This document shows positions 24,758 to 34,600 of a stretch of 64,000 nt of DNA, piece by piece. Position numbers and translations under genes: made by a program. The notes below the pieces were generated by a model that searched no databases, was not told where the DNA came from, and worked only from the letters and a program-made list of their open reading frames with translations. The stretch's first letter is position 1. Each line of letters opens with the position of its first letter. This DNA comes from Cyclobacteriaceae bacterium (GTDB taxonomy: Bacteria; Bacteroidota; Bacteroidia; Cytophagales; Cyclobacteriaceae): the NCBI GenBank assembly GCA_020832305.1, contig JAFIEV010000087.1:1-64000 (forward strand), read 5' to 3'.

Positions 24758-25588
24758 TTATTTTACCAACTCCAGGGTAACCAGTATGGGCAGGTGATCA
24801 GAGTATTGCAATTGAAAGGTTTTTACCTCTCTCACACACCATTGATTTTTCTTATTTACAAAGAAATAATCAATGCGTTTTTCAGGATTGTGCGCCGGAT
24901 AGGTTGCTTTGGCTTCTCCAAATTCTGCAGCGACATCCAGCCAGCTTTTGCCTAACCAGCGATAAGTTTCAGTATCTTCTTCAAAATTAAAATCTCCCGC
25001 CAATACCACAGGCAGTTTAAGTTTTTTAAAATACTTATCCATGGCTTTGAGTTGTGCCATTCTGTTTTCTTCAAATTCATGGCATAAATGGGTACCAGCT
25101 ATTACCATTCGCCTTCCACCGGGTAAATCGCCTTCTATCATTATTACAGCTCTTGCTTCTCCGCCTTTAGGATTTGGCAAGGCCATGGTACGGCTTTCAA
25201 AGGGAAATTTTGTGAGAATTCCTTCCCCATATCCGCCATTGTCGTAATCTATGGCCTTTCCAAAATGACCATACATACCTGTCATTGTGGCCAGGGCGTC
25301 TGCTATATTGAGTTTTTCTCCCTGATTAAGCTTTGCTGATCGACCGGTAAGGCTGTCTACCTCCTGCAGCAACACCACATCTGGATTGAGGTCATTTATC
25401 AGCGCTGCAATTTCCCTAAGATTACTTTGGCCTTTTTGGTAAGGATTTTCACCGTGATAGATGTTGTAAGAAAGCAATCGCACAATCACAGGCTGTGCCT
25501 GAATAAGGTTCAGGGAACTAAAGATCAAACCTGAACATATCCACATACGGATGAAGAATTTTTTCATAAGTCCGGCATTGTTAACCAT
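24758..25588 (-). CDS. Exported endonuclease/exonuclease/phosphatase family protein
   Basis: The 276-residue protein has the EEP motifs SYNIYHGEN at about 39-47, LLQEVD near 73-78, GTHLCHEFEENR near 167, AGDFNFEEDT near 197 and YSDHLPILV near 262-270. A signal peptide lies at the N-terminus, so it acts in the envelope or outside, on phosphodiesters in nucleotides, sugars or lipids. ATG at residue 8 (25567) is an alternative start. It lies 35 nt downstream of lysS and 8 nt upstream of the nucleoside hydrolase gene. Confidence 0.85.
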   Translation of the reverse strand: MVNNAGLMKKFFIRMWICSGLIFSSLNLIQAQPVIVRLLSYNIYHGENPYQKGQSNLREIAALINDLNPDVVLLQEVDSLTGRSAKLNQGEKLNIADALATMTGMYGHFGKAIDYDNGGYGEGILTKFPFESRTMALPNPKGGEARAVIMIEGDLPGGRRMVIAGTHLCHEFEENRMAQLKAMDKYFKKLKLPVVLAGDFNFEEDTETYRWLGKSWLDVAAEFGEAKATYPAHNPEKRIDYFFVNKKNQWCVREVKTFQLQYSDHLPILVTLELVK

Positions 25589-25623
25589 TGTAAAAAAATG
25601 AAAGTATTCCCTGAAGACTAAAT

Positions 25624-27363
25624 TTATTCAAACCCTATCCAGGCGCTCACTTCCTCAAGACTGGGGTTTTTAACATCATTGAGCTTGAGTTTCTTTCTCA
25701 TACCACATACATCGTTAAACAATTTAGAAGGTACCGCTTTGCTAAGGTCTTCCAGGGTTAAGATGCCCAGTTTTTGGAGAATGGGAATCAATTCACTGCG
25801 AACGCCCCGATCTTCAAAGTCTTTTTCCGTAGCTATTTTTGGTTTTTTCTCAGGCTTCATTTGCGGGAAAAAGATCACGTCCTGAATGGATGGCGAATTG
25901 GTAAGAATCATGGAAAGCCGGTCAATCCCTACGCCTAATCCTGCGGTAGGCGGCATACCATATTCCAGGGCACGCAGGAAGTCCTCATCGAGCATCATAG
26001 CTTCCTCATCGCCTCTTTTACCCAGTTCAAGCTGGGCTTCAAAGCGTTGTCTTTGATCGATGGGATCGTTCAGTTCTGAAAAGGCATTGCAAATTTCTTT
26101 TCCATTGCAGATGGCCTCAAATCGCTCTACCAGTCCGGGTTTAGACCGATGTTTTTTAGCAAGTGGGGACATTTCCACCGGATAATCTGTAATAAAGGTC
26201 GGTTGTATGAGCTTGTGTTCACAATGTTCTCCAAAAATTTCATCGATAAGTTTGCCCTTACCCATGGAGTCATCAACCTCTACTTTAAGATTTTTTGCAG
26301 TAGTGCGCAATTCATTTTCATCCATATTTGAAATATCCACCCCGGTAAAATGTTCAATGGCTTCAAACATGGTAAATCTTTTCCATGGCCTCTGGAAGTT
26401 GATCAGGTGCTGTCCTACTTTTACTTCGGTAGTACCATGTAAATCCATGGCTGCTTTTTCAACCATCTCCTCTACCAGGTCCATCATCCATAAATAATCT
26501 TTATAGGCGACATAAAGTTCTACCTGTGTGAATTCCGGATTGTGAAACCTCGACATTCCTTCATTTCTAAAATCTTTGGCAAATTCATATACCCCGTCAA
26601 AGCCACCGACGATAAGCCTTTTGAGGTATAATTCATTGGCTATTCTAAGATACAATGTGGTATCGAGTGTATTATGGTAGGTTTTAAAAGGTCTGGCTGA
26701 GGCACCACCATATATGGGTTGCAATACAGGAGTTTCAACTTCAAGGTATCCTTTATTATTGAGAAATTCTCGAATCGATTGCACCATTTGTGTGCGTTTG
26801 ACAAATGTATTGCGCACTTCAGGATTTACGATGAGATCTACATAACGCATTCTATAACGTTGCTCAGGATCGGTAAAAGCATCGTAAGTTTTCTTTTCTC
26901 CGGTTTTTTCATCTAAGGTTTCTTTAACGATCGGAAGGGGACGCAGAGATTTGGTCAGAACTTTAAGTGAGTTTACATGAATGGAAATTTCACCGGTTTG
27001 CGTTGTAAATACGTAGCCTTGTATGCCTATGATATCTCCGATATCGAGTAATTTTTTAAATACAGTATTATACAGTGTTTTATCTTCATCCGGGCAGATA
27101 TCATCTCTTCGGATGTAAATCTGAATCCGTGCGGTTGCATCCTGAATTTCGGCGAAGGAAGCTGAACCCATAATACGCCGGCTCATGATTCTACCAGCGA
27201 TTGAGATATTTTTATAATCCGTTTTTCGTTTTTCGTAATTCTGATGAATATCACTTGCGGTAACATTCACGGGGAATAAATCTGCCGGATAAGGGTCTAT
27301 ACCTAATTTTTCTAATTCGGCGCGCTCATTGCGCCTGTGGATTTCCTGTTCACTCAGATGCAT
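25624..27363 (-). CDS. lysS: Lysyl-tRNA synthetase, class II
   Basis: The 579-residue enzyme has the N-terminal anticodon-binding OB fold (about 55-150; [23 protein letters not shown]), class II motif 2 ([20 protein letters not shown], about 265-285) and motif 3 ([14 protein letters not shown], about 480). It charges tRNA-Lys. It is somewhat longer than the E. coli enzyme because of a C-terminal extension of about 75 residues with a helix-hairpin-helix-like segment ([18 protein letters not shown]), which is common in Bacteroidota. A lone minus-strand TAnnTTTG box is at 27441-27448. Confidence 0.95.
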   Translation of the reverse strand: MHLSEQEIHRRNERAELEKLGIDPYPADLFPVNVTASDIHQNYEKRKTDYKNISIAGRIMSRRIMGSASFAEIQDATARIQIYIRRDDICPDEDKTLYNTVFKKLLDIGDIIGIQGYVFTTQTGEISIHVNSLKVLTKSLRPLPIVKETLDEKTGEKKTYDAFTDPEQRYRMRYVDLIVNPEVRNTFVKRTQMVQSIREFLNNKGYLEVETPVLQPIYGGASARPFKTYHNTLDTTLYLRIANELYLKRLIVGGFDGVYEFAKDFRNEGMSRFHNPEFTQVELYVAYKDYLWMMDLVEEMVEKAAMDLHGTTEVKVGQHLINFQRPWKRFTMFEAIEHFTGVDISNMDENELRTTAKNLKVEVDDSMGKGKLIDEIFGEHCEHKLIQPTFITDYPVEMSPLAKKHRSKPGLVERFEAICNGKEICNAFSELNDPIDQRQRFEAQLELGKRGDEEAMMLDEDFLRALEYGMPPTAGLGVGIDRLSMILTNSPSIQDVIFFPQMKPEKKPKIATEKDFEDRGVRSELIPILQKLGILTLEDLSKAVPSKLFNDVCGMRKKLKLNDVKNPSLEEVSAWIGFE

Positions 27364-27492
27364 AATATTTTTGTAGTATACTTACAGTGTTGAATAGTTT
27401 TCGATTTTCCAATTATAGAAGCTTTGATCGAAAATGTTTGCAAAAATAGTGAAAACCAGTGGCCTTAAAAATTACAGCCAGAAAATTTGGGA

Positions 27493-28683
27493 TCAGGAAA
27501 GGTTTTTTACCTTATTTCTTCGTTTTCGCTCTTTTCTGATCAGTTCGAGTTCCCTTCCGGTTTGTCCTGCTATGGAAGTATTCTCTTCGGCTCTTCTGAA
27601 AAGATAAGGTAACACAGATTTTACCGGTCCGTATGGAAGATATTTAACAACGTTATAATTGGCATGGGCCAGATTAAAAGAGATGTGATCACTCATTCCG
27701 TACAACTGAGCGAAAAAAATACGTTCATCAGCTGGATGAATGCCATGGATTTCCATTAATTCTGTCAGATAGTGATTGCTTCTTTCGTTGTGTGAACCGG
27801 AGCACACTTCTATGCGGTCGATATTTTCAATACAAAATCTAAGCGCTTCATTGTATTGCTGGTCTGTGGCATTTTTGCTTGGCAAAATAGGGTCTTCATA
27901 ACCATTAAGTGCGGCCCTGTCCCTTTCTTTTTCCATATATGCGCCCCTTACCAGTTTGGCACCAAGATAAAAACCTTTTTCAATACTTTTGGCATGAGCC
28001 ACGATCAGGCGTTCCATCATACTAGACCGATACATCTGATAGGTATTAAAGACAATTGTTTTTTCCTGATTGTAGCGTTCCATCAGTTCATAAACCATTT
28101 GATCTATGGTTTCCTGGTACCAGCTTTCTTCACTGTCGATAAATAATTTTACATTAAGGGCGTAAGCTTTATTCGCTATGGCATTCCAGCGGGCACGGGC
28201 TTTTTCGAAAGAAGACTTTTCTGCCTTGCTGAGCGGCATATGGTTTTGTATTTTTTCCAGCAGTGCGGCTGATGCCAGTCCGGTAGGTTTAAAAACGCAA
28301 AAAGGTATGCTTGTATCATCCTTTGCCCGTTCTATGGTACGCATAACCTCAGCAGCAGATTTTTCAAAGCCTTCTTCTGAGTTTTCACCTTCCACAGCGT
28401 AATCCAGTATGGTGCCGATACCATAGGTAGCCAGCATTTTGATGGTGTTTTCACATTCTTCTATGCTTTCACCACCACAAAATTGATGAAAAACTGTGTT
28501 TCTGATAATTCCTTTTACCGGTAGGTTTAATTTGAATGCAATTTTCACCATATTTGTACCCGCATTTACCAATGCAGGACTGCTCATGGCTGAAAACAAA
28601 CGATGGCTCAGACGAAGGGCCTTATCGTCTTTATAGGCAAAAGCAATGGACGTATTATCGAATGAAACAGCGTTTGTATTCAT
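27493..28683 (-). CDS. Proline dehydrogenase
   Basis: The 396-residue protein is a stand-alone proline dehydrogenase (FAD-dependent TIM barrel). Visible motifs are FCVFKPTGLAS, GAKLVRGAYMEKER (about 237-250), SHNERSN (about 292), FAQLYGMSDHISFNLAHA (about 319) and YLFRRAEENTS near the C-terminus. It oxidises proline to P5C at the membrane and passes electrons to quinone. It is not fused to P5C dehydrogenase, and no P5C dehydrogenase gene is nearby. Confidence 0.93.
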   Translation of the reverse strand: MNTNAVSFDNTSIAFAYKDDKALRLSHRLFSAMSSPALVNAGTNMVKIAFKLNLPVKGIIRNTVFHQFCGGESIEECENTIKMLATYGIGTILDYAVEGENSEEGFEKSAAEVMRTIERAKDDTSIPFCVFKPTGLASAALLEKIQNHMPLSKAEKSSFEKARARWNAIANKAYALNVKLFIDSEESWYQETIDQMVYELMERYNQEKTIVFNTYQMYRSSMMERLIVAHAKSIEKGFYLGAKLVRGAYMEKERDRAALNGYEDPILPSKNATDQQYNEALRFCIENIDRIEVCSGSHNERSNHYLTELMEIHGIHPADERIFFAQLYGMSDHISFNLAHANYNVVKYLPYGPVKSVLPYLFRRAEENTSIAGQTGRELELIRKERKRRNKVKNLS

Positions 28684-28854
28684 GCAGTTAAAAGTATTCG
28701 TATTTAGGAAAAGTTTAAAAAATTTTACCAGGCCCGAAATTAAATAATTTTAAACAAACCTTATCATCATAATTATAAGAATAATACACAGATTAAGGAA
28801 AAGGTGCAATTGCTTTAAACAGACCAAAACATCTGATTTGAAATTAGTAACACA

Positions 28855-29988
28855 ATGAAAATAGAAAACCTAAAAGACTGGGGATTTGATTTGAAAAGAC
28901 CCTGGATTATTGCTGGTCCATGCAGTGTAGAAACAGAAGAACAGCTGCTCGACACCAGCAAGCAAATTCAAAAATTGGGTATCAACATCATCCGTGGAGG
29001 TGTTTGGAAACCCAGAACGCGGCCCGACACTTTTGAAGGTGTCGGATCTGCGGCACTGCCCTGGATTCAAAATGTTAAAAAAGAAACCGGTCTTTCTTTT
29101 ATGATAGAAGTGGGCAATCCAAAACATGTTGAAGAAGCCCTAAAGCACGATATTGATATTTTGTGGATTGGAGCTCGCTCTACCGTAAACCCTTTTACGG
29201 TACAGGAAATTGCAGAAGCCATCAGAGGGGTGGATATTCCAGTATTGGTAAAGAACCCGATTAATCCCGACCTGGCTCTTTGGATAGGTGCAATTGAGCG
29301 CATCAGCAGGGTAGGTATTTCGAGAATTGCCGCCATACACAGAGGATTTTCATCATTCCAGAATACCCGGTACAGAAACCTGCCAATGTGGTCTATTCCT
29401 ATTGATCTCAAAAGAAACCTGCCTGAAATCCCGATGATTTGCGACCCAAGCCATATTGGTGGTTCCAGGGATCTGATATTTGAAATAAGCCAAAAAGCCA
29501 TAGACCTTGATTACGATGGCCTGATTATCGAGAGTCATCGCGATCCCGACAGGGCCTGGAGTGATGCCAAACAACAAATCACGCCAACCACCCTTGCCCT
29601 GATCATGAAAAACCTGAAGTACAGAACGCCCACTTCAGAAGATAAAGATTTTATTACCCAGCTCGAAGGATTGAGAGACCAAATCGACCATATCGATAAA
29701 GAGCTTTTTGAAATTATGGCCCAGCGAATGGATATAGTCGAAGAAATCGGTCTGTACAAAAAGCGCAATAACGTAACCGTATTTCAGAAAGATCGCTGGA
29801 AGGAAATATATGAAACCCGAAGACTCTGGGCAGCAAAACTCAACCTTAATCCTGAGTTTATGGCCGATTTGTTTAAAATTATTCATGATGCCTCCATCAG
29901 GCGCCAGGAGTATATTATGAATAATCCCATAGAAACAACAGAAGACGAAAAACATGAGTTTACCGGAGAACATCCAGATAACGTCTGA
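28855..29988 (+). CDS. DAHP synthase / chorismate mutase fusion
   Basis: The 377-residue protein joins a type I-beta DAHP synthase (about 1-260: IAGPCSVE at 19-26, GGVWKPRTRP at 48-57, IWIGARSTVNPF, CDPSHIGG) to an AroQ-class chorismate mutase (about 270-360: LRDQIDHIDKELFEIMAQRM). It makes the first shikimate intermediate from PEP and erythrose-4-P and converts chorismate to prephenate. In Bacteroidota the mutase end usually allows feedback control. The 3' end overlaps aroB by 35 nt. Confidence 0.94.
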   Translation: MKIENLKDWGFDLKRPWIIAGPCSVETEEQLLDTSKQIQKLGINIIRGGVWKPRTRPDTFEGVGSAALPWIQNVKKETGLSFMIEVGNPKHVEEALKHDIDILWIGARSTVNPFTVQEIAEAIRGVDIPVLVKNPINPDLALWIGAIERISRVGISRIAAIHRGFSSFQNTRYRNLPMWSIPIDLKRNLPEIPMICDPSHIGGSRDLIFEISQKAIDLDYDGLIIESHRDPDRAWSDAKQQITPTTLALIMKNLKYRTPTSEDKDFITQLEGLRDQIDHIDKELFEIMAQRMDIVEEIGLYKKRNNVTVFQKDRWKEIYETRRLWAAKLNLNPEFMADLFKIIHDASIRRQEYIMNNPIETTEDEKHEFTGEHPDNV

Positions 29989-31024
29989 TATTGCCGGAGT
30001 TATCAAAGACTACTTCGCACATAATAATTTCTCATCGGTCATGGTTTTGGTAGATGAAAATACCAAAAGGCATTGCTTTCCCCTGGTTGAAAAAGCAATG
30101 CCTGACCATGAGCTCATAGAAATTAAAAGTGGTGAAGAGTACAAAAACCTGGATACCTGTAGCCAAATTTGGTCTGAACTAACCCGTTTTGCCTGCGACA
30201 GAAAAGCCATTTTGGTAAATCTGGGAGGAGGTGTCATCGGCGATATGGGAGGCTTTTGTGCTGCAACTTATAAAAGAGGAATTCGCTTTATAAATATTCC
30301 CACAACTTTGCTTGCGCAGGTAGATGCCAGTACAGGGGGTAAATTGGGAATAGATTTCCAGGGCTTTAAAAACCATATCGGGGTTTTTCAAGAACCCCAC
30401 AGGGTTTTTATCGACCCGGTTTTTCTCCATACCCTGAGCGAAAGGGAGATGCGATCTGGATTTGCTGAGATTATTAAACACTGTCTGATTGCAGATGACA
30501 GGATGTTTGAGAAAATTTATGGAAAAGAAATTAGTGAACTAAGAATGGATAAGCTTATCCAACACTCTGTTGAAATTAAAAACCAGGTGGTTACAGAAGA
30601 TCCATTTGAAAAAGGTTTGCGAAAAATCCTAAACTTCGGGCATACAGTAGGTCATGCAGTTGAAACCTTTTTTCTCAGCCATGGAGAAGATAAAATGTTG
30701 CATGGAGAAGCCATTGCGATTGGAATGATTGCCGAGGCATACCTTTCCCATAAATTGGCTAATCTTAAACATGTGGAACTGGAGAAAATCTGTCGCTATC
30801 TGTTGGCTGTGTACGGTTATCGTTCTATACCCGATGAAGCAATACCTGCCATAAGCGATCTGACCCTTCATGATAAGAAAAATGAAAAGAAAAGTATTAA
30901 CTGCTCCCTGTTGATCAAAACGGGGCAATGCGGTTTTAACTATAAAGTGAAAAAAGCTGATATACAAGAATCACTGAGGTATTATAACCAAATGGTAAAT
31001 TCATCAGATAAAGTAATGAACTGA
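29954..31024 (+). CDS. aroB: 3-dehydroquinate synthase
   Basis: The 356-residue protein has the NAD-binding GGGVIGDMGGF motif at about residues 90-100, PTTLLAQVDASTGGKLGIDF near 115-135, the metal-ligand glutamate in FAEIIKH near 170, and the histidines in FGHTVGHAVE (about 228) and HGEAIAIGM (about 250). It cyclises DAHP to 3-dehydroquinate. Its ATG lies inside the preceding gene (35-nt overlap); no later start would keep the N-terminal strand, so the overlap is likely real and suggests translational coupling. Confidence 0.94.
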   Translation: MSLPENIQITSDIAGVIKDYFAHNNFSSVMVLVDENTKRHCFPLVEKAMPDHELIEIKSGEEYKNLDTCSQIWSELTRFACDRKAILVNLGGGVIGDMGGFCAATYKRGIRFINIPTTLLAQVDASTGGKLGIDFQGFKNHIGVFQEPHRVFIDPVFLHTLSEREMRSGFAEIIKHCLIADDRMFEKIYGKEISELRMDKLIQHSVEIKNQVVTEDPFEKGLRKILNFGHTVGHAVETFFLSHGEDKMLHGEAIAIGMIAEAYLSHKLANLKHVELEKICRYLLAVYGYRSIPDEAIPAISDLTLHDKKNEKKSINCSLLIKTGQCGFNYKVKKADIQESLRYYNQMVNSSDKVMN

Positions 31025-31195
31025 TTCTTCATTTTCTTCCTTATCGTGCTTATGAGCGTTAATCATTACTTTACTGCTCACTTTAGAGAAAGCGTTTCTT
31101 TTTGTTTTCATTTCGCCCTGAGCGATTTTGCCGGCAAGGGTGCCTAGGGCAATTCCTGAGAATACAAGGGCCGCGAATTTAATGTAATTTTTCAT
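31004..31195 (-). CDS. Small membrane-anchored protein, antisense to the aroB end
   Basis: The 63-residue frame has one hydrophobic segment (residues about 6-24, KFAALVFSGIALGTLAGKIA) and a charged tail rich in Lys, His and Glu. It resembles short YtxH-like proteins but has no firm family. It runs opposite to the aro genes and overlaps the aroB 3' end by 21 nt. Start ATG 31195 has a suitable upstream region. Real but unproven. Confidence 0.45.
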   Translation of the reverse strand: MKNYIKFAALVFSGIALGTLAGKIAQGEMKTKRNAFSKVSSKVMINAHKHDKEENEESVHYFI

Positions 31196-31337
31196 CTTGG
31201 GTAAAATTGTAATTTATTTTTCATTAGCTAAAACTGTACCAGGTGATACGTTCAGCGCTTAACAGGTATAAAGGTTTAAAAAAAATTTATAATATGCAAT
31301 TGTATATTTAAATAATGCATTTTAAGGCATGTAATAT

Positions 31338-32612
31338 ATGATCCAGAAAAGTAAAATTGTCGATACATTGAAAAGTTACAAATCGGTAGAAATAACAGCG
31401 CCCCTAAAGTTTGTTTCAACGCGCATTGACCTGGTTTCTTCGAAAAGTGAGAGCAATAGGGCTTTGATAATCAATAAGATATCGGGGGAATTGTCTGAAT
31501 TACACAATTTGTCTGAGGCCAGGGACACCCGCACGATGCAGCGGTTATTGCAGTCAGATGATAATGTACTGGATGTGCTGGATGCTGGAACCACCATGAG
31601 GTTTATTACAGCATATTGCGCTATAACAGGACAAAAAAAGATCATTACCGGTACTCCGAGGATGCAGGAACGTCCGATCGGTGTACTCACCGATGCTTTG
31701 ACGGCACTCGGATGCAAGATTAAATTTCATGGAAAAGATGGCTATCCTCCGGTTGAGACACTGGGTTTCGATGGTCAGCGCACCCGAAATCTTAGGGTGC
31801 GCGGAGATATAAGCAGTCAGTACATTTCGGCATTACTAATGGTTGCACCTCAATTGCCGGAAGGGCTCAGGCTTGAACTGGAAGGCCCAATAGGCAGCAG
31901 GCCATACATTAATATGACAATTGCACAGATGCAACATTTTGGTGCCGAGCTGGGCTGGGTAAATGACAGGATCATTGATGTCAGACCCAAACCTTACGAT
32001 GCTACCTCGTACACAATAGAGTCAGACTGGTCGGGTGCAAGTTACTGGTTTAGCATAGCGGCATTGAGCAAGCAGTCTTTTATTTCATTAAAGGGTCTGA
32101 AAGACAAATCCCTACAGGGAGACCGGGCCATTGTAGATATTATGCAACATCTCGGGCTTCAAACTGAATTTTATGATGGAGGTTTGCATATACAGGCAGG
32201 CAGAGATTCCCGGGCATTTAGCTGTGATTTTGTTGCTTGTCCAGACCTGGCACAAACCGTAGCTGTGGCTTGTGCAGGCCTGGGTATAGAATGCACTATG
32301 ACCGGTCTCGAAAGTCTCAGAATCAAAGAGACCGACAGGATTGCCGCACTTCAAACAGAACTGGCCAAATTGGGCGCTTCATTAGATGAAACAGAACCAG
32401 GTGTCTGGAAAGTAAGCGGAGGTGGTGAAAAGGCTTTATTGGGTGAAAAACCTGTTTTTGAAACCTACGATGATCACCGGATGGCAATGGCATTTGCTCC
32501 TTTGGCAATTATAAGGCCCATAGTTATTTTAGAACCGCACGTTGTGGAAAAATCTTATCCGGGTTTTTGGGATGATCTGACAAAGGCAGGGTTTATACTG
32601 ACGTTCCATTAA
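31338..32612 (+). CDS. aroA: 3-phosphoshikimate 1-carboxyvinyltransferase (EPSP synthase)
   Basis: The 424-residue protein has VSSKSESNRALI at about 33-44 (substrate-binding SKSxSNR), LDAGTTMRFITAY at about 81-93 (the usual N-A-G-T has become D-A-G-T), RMQERPIGVLTDAL near 108, ESDWSGASYW near 230, RIKETDR near 331 and TYDDHRMAMAF near 373-383. It transfers enolpyruvate to shikimate-3-phosphate. A terminator follows at 32652-32675. Confidence 0.94.
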   Translation: MIQKSKIVDTLKSYKSVEITAPLKFVSTRIDLVSSKSESNRALIINKISGELSELHNLSEARDTRTMQRLLQSDDNVLDVLDAGTTMRFITAYCAITGQKKIITGTPRMQERPIGVLTDALTALGCKIKFHGKDGYPPVETLGFDGQRTRNLRVRGDISSQYISALLMVAPQLPEGLRLELEGPIGSRPYINMTIAQMQHFGAELGWVNDRIIDVRPKPYDATSYTIESDWSGASYWFSIAALSKQSFISLKGLKDKSLQGDRAIVDIMQHLGLQTEFYDGGLHIQAGRDSRAFSCDFVACPDLAQTVAVACAGLGIECTMTGLESLRIKETDRIAALQTELAKLGASLDETEPGVWKVSGGGEKALLGEKPVFETYDDHRMAMAFAPLAIIRPIVILEPHVVEKSYPGFWDDLTKAGFILTFH

Positions 32613-32651
32613 GAAAGCAGCGAAGTAATTATATTAGTGAAACAAAAAAAA

Positions 32652-32675
32652 CCTTTGTATCGAACAAAGGCTTTT
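32652..32675. terminator. Terminator after aroA
   Basis: CCTTTGT (32652-32658) pairs with ACAAAGG (32664-32670), followed by CTTTTT on the plus strand and preceded by a run of A, so it can act in both directions. It separates the aro genes from the next two genes. Confidence 0.7.
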
Positions 32676-32809
32676 TCAAGCTCCTTATCCGAAGTTGGCT
32701 TCAAATAAAACTAACGAAATAATATGGCGAGGAAACAAAAACCAGAAAATAAAAGTAAAATAGCATGATAGGTTGACAATAAATATTAATAGATATAACT
32801 TCAAAACAA

Positions 32810-34099
32810 ATGACAGCAGTAGTTGGCATATTAAATAAACATGCAGTTGCATTAGCGGCTGATAGTGCTGTAACCGTTGGAGGAACGAATGGCAGAAAAA
32901 TTTTTAATAAAGCCAATAAGGTTTTTACACTATCCAAACTTCATCCTGTCGGCATAATGATTTACAACTCAGCTTCTTTCATGACTACCCCTTGGGAAAC
33001 CATCATAAAGGTGTATAGAGACCAGTTGGCAGACAAATCATTTTCCACCTTAAAGGAGTATCAGGAGGATTTTTTGAAATTTGTCAGAACTAAGAAATTC
33101 TATACAACTCCTGAAATTCAAATTGCATTTCTGCAAAATTTCTCACTAGATATTATCAATTCTATAATTAATGAAGTTGCTAATCAAAATAGAGTCTTAA
33201 TTGATAACCCAACTCACGAGAGTAGAGAGCAGTTCTTAATTTTATTTGAAGAAAAACTTGACAACTTAATTCTTGATTGGAGTAACTCAAAAGATATTTG
33301 TTTAGAATTTTCCAATTATACATTTGAAGCATTTGCATTTTATTCGACCCAAATTTTTGAAAATATAAATCAGTTTCGTTTTGTTTCTAACGGGATTAAG
33401 CTAACAGAGATTTTGCTGCTTAAAATAAAACAAGTTGTATATTCTATTCTTAAAGCTAAAGTGGACTTTTCAATTTACACTGGTTTAATATTTAGTGGCT
33501 TTGGTGAGGATGAAATATATCCGCAACTTATAACTGTTAATGTTTCTATGGTTATTGATAATAGATTGAGATATTACATAAATGAGGATAGGGCAGCATC
33601 AATTTCCAATGAGAATAACGGGGCTGTATGTCCATTTGCCCAAACTGATGTGATTGACACAATTCTGACTGGTATAGACCCTTCTCTTGACAATATTTAT
33701 CTCAATAACTTTGATGCACTTTTCAAAAAATACAATCAAGCAATAATTGATAGCATTGGTAATGACAACCAGCTTCTAGTTGCTCAGATTCAACAACTTG
33801 ACATTGAGAAAATTGTAAAGACTTTCAATGAAATAAATCATAACATCAAGCGAGAAAATTATATAGCGCCATTGATGAATGCAGTAAGTAATTTATCCAA
33901 AGAAGATTTGGCTGAAATGGCAGAAAGTTTAATATATTTAACCTATCTTAAAAGACGAATTACATTTGCAGAAGAAAGTGTTGGAGGACCAGTTGATGTT
34001 GCATTAATTTCAAAAGGCGATGGTTTTATTTGGATTAAACGTAAACACTACTTCAAACCCGAACTGAATCAACATTTCTTTGAAAACTATTTCAAATAA
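32810..34099 (+). CDS. Proteasome-like Ntn hydrolase with large unknown insert
   Basis: The 429-residue protein begins MTAVVGILNKHAVALAADSA. After removal of Met1 the residues Thr1, Asp17 and Lys33 fall exactly at the catalytic positions of proteasome beta subunits and HslV (AAD17 and FNK33), and the surrounding strands align. HPVGIMIYNSASF follows, like the early proteasome core. A later segment, SGFGEDEIYPQLITVNVSM (about 222-240), resembles the G-x-D/pxLY strand pair of the second half of the fold, so about 150 residues, mostly helical, appear inserted. The C-terminal third contains PFAQTDVIDTILTGIDP and helices. No signal peptide. Self-processing at Met1 would expose the nucleophile. Function unknown; peptidase or amidase activity is inferred. 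The next gene lies 6 nt downstream. A TTGACA...TATAAC-like pair upstream (around 32773) is not of the usual Bacteroidota type. Confidence 0.75.
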   Translation: MTAVVGILNKHAVALAADSAVTVGGTNGRKIFNKANKVFTLSKLHPVGIMIYNSASFMTTPWETIIKVYRDQLADKSFSTLKEYQEDFLKFVRTKKFYTTPEIQIAFLQNFSLDIINSIINEVANQNRVLIDNPTHESREQFLILFEEKLDNLILDWSNSKDICLEFSNYTFEAFAFYSTQIFENINQFRFVSNGIKLTEILLLKIKQVVYSILKAKVDFSIYTGLIFSGFGEDEIYPQLITVNVSMVIDNRLRYYINEDRAASISNENNGAVCPFAQTDVIDTILTGIDPSLDNIYLNNFDALFKKYNQAIIDSIGNDNQLLVAQIQQLDIEKIVKTFNEINHNIKRENYIAPLMNAVSNLSKEDLAEMAESLIYLTYLKRRITFAEESVGGPVDVALISKGDGFIWIKRKHYFKPELNQHFFENYFK

Positions 34100-34105
34100 A
34101 ATAAC

Positions 34106-34330
34106 ATGAAGACACTAACTTTCAACAACATTTTTTCAACTAATACATTCTCAAACACGGATGTTCTTTCGGCATTTAAACAGGAACCTGAAAAGCCGAT
34201 GACTATTAAACAAGGAATGTCAGCAAAAGAAATTTCTGAAGTTGTTTCTGAAAAGGTAATTGCTGTAGTAAAAGAACAATTTCATGCTACAAAGGAGGAA
34301 TTTAAAAATCAGGCTAAAAAAAATAGTTGA
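34106..34330 (+). CDS. Small protein partnered with the proteasome-like hydrolase
   Basis: The 74-residue protein starts 6 nt after the hydrolase gene. Residues 1-35 are polar and probably disordered (NNIFSTNTFSNTDVLSAF, PEKPMTIKQGMS); residues 36-70 form an amphipathic helix (SAKEISEVVSEKVIAVVKEQF, KEEFKNQA). It ends KKNS. I know no family. Its position suggests a substrate, adaptor or regulator of the upstream enzyme. Confidence 0.6.
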   Translation: MKTLTFNNIFSTNTFSNTDVLSAFKQEPEKPMTIKQGMSAKEISEVVSEKVIAVVKEQFHATKEEFKNQAKKNS

Positions 34331-34387
34331 AATTTTTCTGATTAAAAAGTCAAAAGTTACGATCGCTTTGGTTTTATCCACATTTTG

Positions 34388-34418
34388 AATATTTTTTTGA
34401 AGCAGTCAAAAAAATATT
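34388..34418. terminator. AT-rich perfect hairpin after the proteasome-like gene pair
   Basis: AATATTTTTTTGA (34388-34400) and TCAAAAAAATATT (34406-34418) form a perfect 13-bp stem with the loop AGCAG. The arms contain only two G/C pairs, so termination would be weak. It lies in an otherwise empty 270-bp gap before the convergent M42 peptidase gene. Confidence 0.4.
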
Positions 34419-34600
34419 TTAAAATATAGTTAACAATAACAATATCCAGAGTCACTTAAAATAACAGAACGACCTCAGGCTTGGCTCAAAGTAGGGTGAA
34501 GTGGATATTTGAGAATTCTGTCCCGCATCTACTTTTGTGATGCTTTAACATTTTTTTATCTCCTAAATCACCTACCGAGCCAAGAGCCAAAACGTCTTAT

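Noticed and set aside
29067-29501. Minus-strand frame of 144 codons in the DAHP synthase gene
   Set aside because: Antisense shadow of a gene with complete family motifs.
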